Below, one piece after another: positions 60,301 to 64,000 of a stretch of 64,000 nt of DNA (within the stretch, counting starts at the first letter, position 1; each line of letters opens with the position of its first letter). The translations under genes and the position numbers were made by a program. This stretch comes from Dromaius novaehollandiae (Eukaryota; Chordata; Aves; Casuariiformes; Dromaiidae), in the NCBI RefSeq assembly GCF_036370855.1, contig NC_088103.1, forward strand, positions 10,975,404 to 11,039,403, read 5' to 3'. The notes under the pieces were generated by a model that made no database searches, was not told the DNA's origin, and saw nothing but the letters and a program-made list of their open reading frames with translations.

Positions 60301-60800
60301 AAAGCAAGCAAAATTGTAGATCCTACGTTAGGAGTGAATAGAAACAGTTTGTTTGTGGTTGGGCACAGAGAACAAATACCAGATTTCCTCATATTCTGTA
60401 CTGTTTGTACATTCTGAGCAACACCAAGCAAAACATGTATACACACAGACTGTGCCATCTCCTGCACCTTGATTCTCTTTCACGTAAAGTTTCACATAAT
60501 GTCTTGAGAACAATCTTCATATTTTTTCTGTGTCTTCTATGCAGGTTCTCTTACACTCCTTTTCGATGATGCCTTGCCCTGTGGCTTGTCCTGCTGAGAT
60601 CAATAGGAGTAGTAACAGGCTGAGTTACTATTCGGTATCAGGAAAGGGGATGAAATTTGGATTCATGTTTTTTCTATTAATAATGCAAACTAAATGGATA
60701 ATACGGGGCTGGTTTGTTCAGTCCAGGTGAATGTGCATACACAGGTAGTTAAGCATTGCTTAGAGCCTTCTCCAGTTCAGATTTAGCTGTCACCCACATT
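57361..60800. other. Intergenic region between SIRT1 and DNAJC12, proximal part
   Basis: AT-rich, with no recognised exon, RNA gene or mobile element. The short open frames here have no family resemblance. Confidence 0.7.
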
Positions 60801-60806
60801 CAGACC

Positions 60807-61020
60807 TTCAGACCGTGCTACAAGGGTGTTTTTGTCCCAAGCACGGGAACGCTTGGGAGAAGGGAACTCCAGTGTGCTCGCTGCGGCGGTGCCGGTCAAG
60901 CCCTCCGTTACTCGGTCTGAACGGATTGAATATAAGCGGGTCCAGGGCCTCGGCCAGCAGGTTCCCGGGTGGCACTTCCTAGCCAGGGTGAACAAGAAAC
61001 TCGTGAGCCGCAGGGTTTAG
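60807..61020 (+). promoter_or_regulatory. Isolated CpG-rich patch with TATA-like box
   Basis: About 200 bp with many CpGs inside CpG-poor DNA. It contains TATAAG (60931-60936), an inverted repeat TTCAGACCG (60807-60815) / CGGTCTGAA (60913-60921) and a TCCCAAGC / GCTTGGGA stem-loop (about 60836-60859). It could be a minor promoter for a non-coding RNA or an upstream DNAJC12 start, or the remnant of an inserted element. A 64-codon + strand open frame through it matches nothing known to me. Confidence 0.35.
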
Positions 61021-62500
61021 TCTGCTGGATCCTCTTCTTGGACCTGCAGTTCACCTTGCAGCACAAAAATAGCTGCCGAAACCCAGAGGGAAATAGGGTT
61101 AAAGATCCTTCCCTTTCACCTTACGCAAATAGGCAAGAAATACTTGGACGAGAACGGTATGTCAGAAGTGCTGTTGGGGAACAGGGACAGCTGTTTGTTT
61201 TTTGTCCTCCCACAATCTATTTAAATATTTACATGATCTCTTGCTAAAAGGCTTTATTTTTTTCTGTTATGCTTTTGTGGTTTGTTATTGAGTTGGGAAT
61301 GGGGGAAAGGGAGAGATTTGTAATTGTTAATTCTTCCACTTTGTTGAAAAAATGTATCAGTTGTTTCATCTGCTCTGACAAATATCCTAGTTATGATTTC
61401 TAGCAGATTCGAATCGTTCCACTGAGATTTCTGCTTTGTTGTTTATTAAAGTTTATATTTAATTTTAATGAATAATTATTTAATTAAAATATGTTATTGG
61501 CTCTTTTTATGTACTTTATATATTTTACTGTCTTATTAGACTATCTGAATGTAGAGTAAAATAGGAAATTTCAGACAATACAGCCTTCTGTGTTAAAGAG
61601 AAAGCAGTAGAAGGCTACTATTATGTATAGAGAGACAATTTAAAAAGATTAATAATATACATCATAAAATAGTAATAAATAAAGCAGTCGTAAGTGCAAA
61701 AATAATATTCAGAATGGCCACTAGGTTCTTCACTGATACACATACAGCTATTCTAGCCACAGTCACACCCTCTGTATCTGTTCCACATAAACTCTCACCT
61801 GCTAGGTCACTGCATCTAAAATTGCATAAATATTCACAACATAAATTTGTAAACATTATTTTAAAGAATCAGCAATATTTGGTGACATTAAACATCTTGC
61901 ATTACAAAGCTCTTGCAGGGATAGACGGAAATAAAAAGAGCTCCATAGGCTCCGGAGGAAAGACTTCTGTGAATGACTGGTATTACACCTAGGAATTCCT
62001 TGTTATTAAATCAGTGAATGGATCATAGACGAGTACAGTAAAGCGTATCAGTGGTCTTTGTGAGACTGAGGCCTTGATCATTAATCACTGTTCAAACTTA
62101 AAGGCATTTAACTTCAATGTAAAATGAGTTTTACAGGGAATGTTTACTGCACCCATGATAAAGACCTTCGAGAAGAATGTGTCTTTTGTTAACAGACAAC
62201 AAGTATTTTGTTTTCATAGTCTTAACTTTGTCAGACATGAAAAATGTACAGAAATGAACTGAACTGCTTGTTTTTGAAGAATAAAATATCTTTGTGTCCT
62301 ATGTAGCCTTCAAAGACTAAAGATTCACCCCATTCTTTTGTAGTGGGGATGCAGAAAATACAGGTCCCAGTGCAGGGAAGCCTTTAAGTGTGTGCCTGAT
62401 CTGAGTATATGCGTGATGGCAAGACCTAAGTCTCAAATACAGCTAGGTTTTACTTAGTATCCTGAATTCTCTCTAGTCTGGGCGAGAGCCAGAGTTGAAT
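61021..62500. other. Intergenic region upstream of DNAJC12
   Basis: AT-rich spacer (notably 61440-61700). No gene recognised. Confidence 0.7.
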
Positions 62501-62518
62501 GTTGCAAGTACTTTGGGA

Positions 62519-62781
62519 ACTACAAGTCCCAGGGAGCACTGCCATCAGCAGGTTTGTGCCGCCGCATTGGTGTCCTGCCGGGGCCAATGGAAAGCAGAGG
62601 TTTCCCGAGAATTCATGTGTGTCAGCTCCCTCTATTAAAAAGCGCTGGAGAGAGCTGTAGACCTGAGTGGAAATAGCTTATTTCCCTTGGCTACTTTTAA
62701 AGCAGCCTGGGAGCTTTGTGTTGATACTCATATTTTACACCGCGGTGCCTCGGCCTGAGGCAGGCCCCCGGACTTGCCCCC
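62519..62781 (+). promoter_or_regulatory. DNAJC12: DNAJC12 promoter and 5'UTR
   Basis: It contains ACTACAAGTCCCAGGGAGCA (starting 62519), close to the ZNF143 site consensus ACTACAATTCCCAG. There is a reverse CCAAT box (ATTGG 62566-62570), a forward CCAAT (62584-62588) and a TATTAAAA element (62633-62640). If the last acts as TATA, transcription starts near 62.66 kb and the 5'UTR is about 115 nt. All assignments are by motif. Confidence 0.6.
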
Positions 62782-62859
62782 ATGGATGCGATTTTGAACT
62801 GCAGCCCGGATGACTTGGAAGATTACTACAACTTGCTGGGGTGTGATGAACTGTCCACG
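62782..62859 (+). CDS. DNAJC12: DNAJC12 first coding exon (J-domain co-chaperone)
   Basis: 26 codons from ATG: MDAILNCSPDDLEDYYNLLG, then CDELST, then a GTAAGA donor in phase 0. This matches the start of human DNAJC12 as I recall it (MDAILN, then EDYYTLLGCDELS). It is the first helix of the J domain; the HPD motif lies in later exons outside the window. DNAJC12 assists HSC70 in folding the aromatic amino acid hydroxylases (phenylalanine, tyrosine and tryptophan hydroxylase). The ATG follows CCCC (C at -3, G at +4), so the Kozak context is moderate. Confidence 0.93.
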
Positions 62860-64000
62860 GTAAGAGCCCTCCCTGCCGCCTCCCCACGCTAAAGGTGTTT
62901 GCAGTGTGCTTGTGTTCTGATCCCCCCGTAGAAAGTCGGTTACCTCTACAGGTAGGGCTAGCTGAAATGCATCACGAACCTCTTTCTTGCCACTTTTATC
63001 TTGTAGTATTTCCTCATTGCAAAGCTCAATTTACTCATCGTGTCAAGAGCCTAGAATAAGGCTTATATGAAAAATGCTTTATAAAACAGAATTTCATTAT
63101 AGATGCAACTGAAATGATGCCTTATTCATTAGTCTCGTTCAACATGTGATATGGTTACGTGTTATGAGCCAACTGCGTAAGCTTGAAAGCATAAAAATAA
63201 CATTTTAGAATATATTCATGATTTTAAAAGATGACAAAAGCTATATATGTGCAACTAATGCAGTCAGTGTTCATGGCTCTAGACAGCTGGTAATGCTATT
63301 GACTTTCTCAGTTTTTTAAATAGATGCACTTTTTTTTTCCTTAGTGTTCATTGGTTGTGAAGAAAAACACTAAAATAACAATCTCCTTATTTATTCATCA
63401 TATTAATGATTTTAAATGTTCAAATACTAGTTTTACTAATTAGTTTTGGTAGCAGATACACACCACTTCATACTTTAGGATGAGATCTATCTAAGCAACT
63501 GTTGAATGATTTGTAGCTAATACAAGCGTTCTTCTTCCTAAAGATGTCCATGTCCATATAACATTTTTTGGATAGTCAGAGTTAGTGTTATCCTAATATT
63601 TTTAATCCAGCCGCTGCGTTAAGTGGGACTGGGTTTGGATTTTGGAAAGAGAGTTTTAATTACACTGCTGTAGTGAATGATGAGCATGGGAAAAACCTAT
63701 CTTTTGTGCAGTAAATATGATCAGATGCTCTCATCTGTCCTAAAGGTTACACGCGGGGAGAATACCTCTGTCTTTCCTGACAGAGGAGGCACGTTAGGTA
63801 AGCATCGCTGCTCTGTTGCGGAAGGCATTTTAAAGCTTTTCCTGAGGTAACCTCTAATACGGCATCCCAGCAGAGGGCAGTGTTAAAGTGACGGTGGCCG
63901 TCACCACACCGGCTAACGGAGCTTCCCGGAGAGGGAAAGGAGGCGTGCGTGGAAAATGAAATTTAAATAAGCAGTGCAGCTGACGGATGGTTGTTATTAC
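62860..64000 (+). other. DNAJC12: DNAJC12 intron 1 (runs off window)
   Basis: AT-rich intron with a CTCF-like motif near its visible end (63867-63881). No second exon seen before the window ends. Confidence 0.85.
63867..63881 (+). promoter_or_regulatory. CTCF-binding-site motif
   Basis: CCAGCAGAGGGCAGT fits the CTCF core consensus CCASYAGRKGGCRSY at all 15 positions. It lies in DNAJC12 intron 1 in a locally GC-richer stretch. Binding is inferred. Confidence 0.6.

Noticed and set aside
1-64000. CRISPR arrays, prokaryotic operons, tRNA and rRNA genes
   Set aside because: The window is clearly vertebrate nuclear DNA. No regularly spaced direct repeats, no tRNA cloverleaf and no rRNA segment was seen on either strand.

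Overview
The window is vertebrate nuclear DNA, most likely from a bird. All introns I could place are GT-AG, the exons are short and separated by AT-rich sequence, there is one strong CpG island, and the gene content matches human chromosome 10q21. Three protein-coding genes are supported. They are the last 18 coding exons of HERC4 (+ strand, 1159-23703), a complete SIRT1 (- strand, coding exons 35081-56981) and the first coding exon of DNAJC12 (+ strand, 62782-62859). The order and orientations are those of the human locus read in reverse. SIRT1 is more compact than its human counterpart, which suits a bird or another sauropsid. I cannot name the species.

Layout. Positions 1-1158 are HERC4 intron. 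Positions 1159-23703 hold the end of the RCC1-like region, the central region and the whole HECT ubiquitin-ligase domain of HERC4; the visible reading frame is 789 residues plus stop. The HERC4 3'UTR runs to about 24.87 kb. Positions 24.9-33.3 kb are a gap between the convergent HERC4 and SIRT1 genes. It contains one CpG-rich, probably inserted element (26574-27116) and a striking 15-bp inverted repeat. The SIRT1 3'UTR (about 33.31-35.08 kb) keeps seed matches for several microRNAs known to target SIRT1. The nine SIRT1 coding exons join in frame to 757 residues. The CpG-island promoter (about 56.98-57.36 kb) carries four CACGTG E-boxes. The DNAJC12 promoter lies near 62.5-62.65 kb, and the window ends inside DNAJC12 intron 1.

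How the genes relate. HERC4 and SIRT1 are tail to tail; SIRT1 and DNAJC12 are head to head about 5.8 kb apart (ATG to ATG). They act in separate pathways: ubiquitin ligation, NAD-dependent protein deacetylation and HSP70 co-chaperoning. Nothing in the sequence shows an operon-like functional link.

I found no clearly new multi-gene system. The observations most worth a second look are: a 95-nt hairpin in SIRT1 intron 1 (54758-54852); an excess of nearly perfect inverted repeats with 2-4 nt loops; a SIRT1 exon 1 that reads about 18 residues past the human exon junction; a diverged repeat family in SIRT1 intron 5; and an isolated CpG-rich, TATA-containing patch 1.8 kb upstream of DNAJC12. Comparisons with human proteins are from memory, not from an alignment run here.
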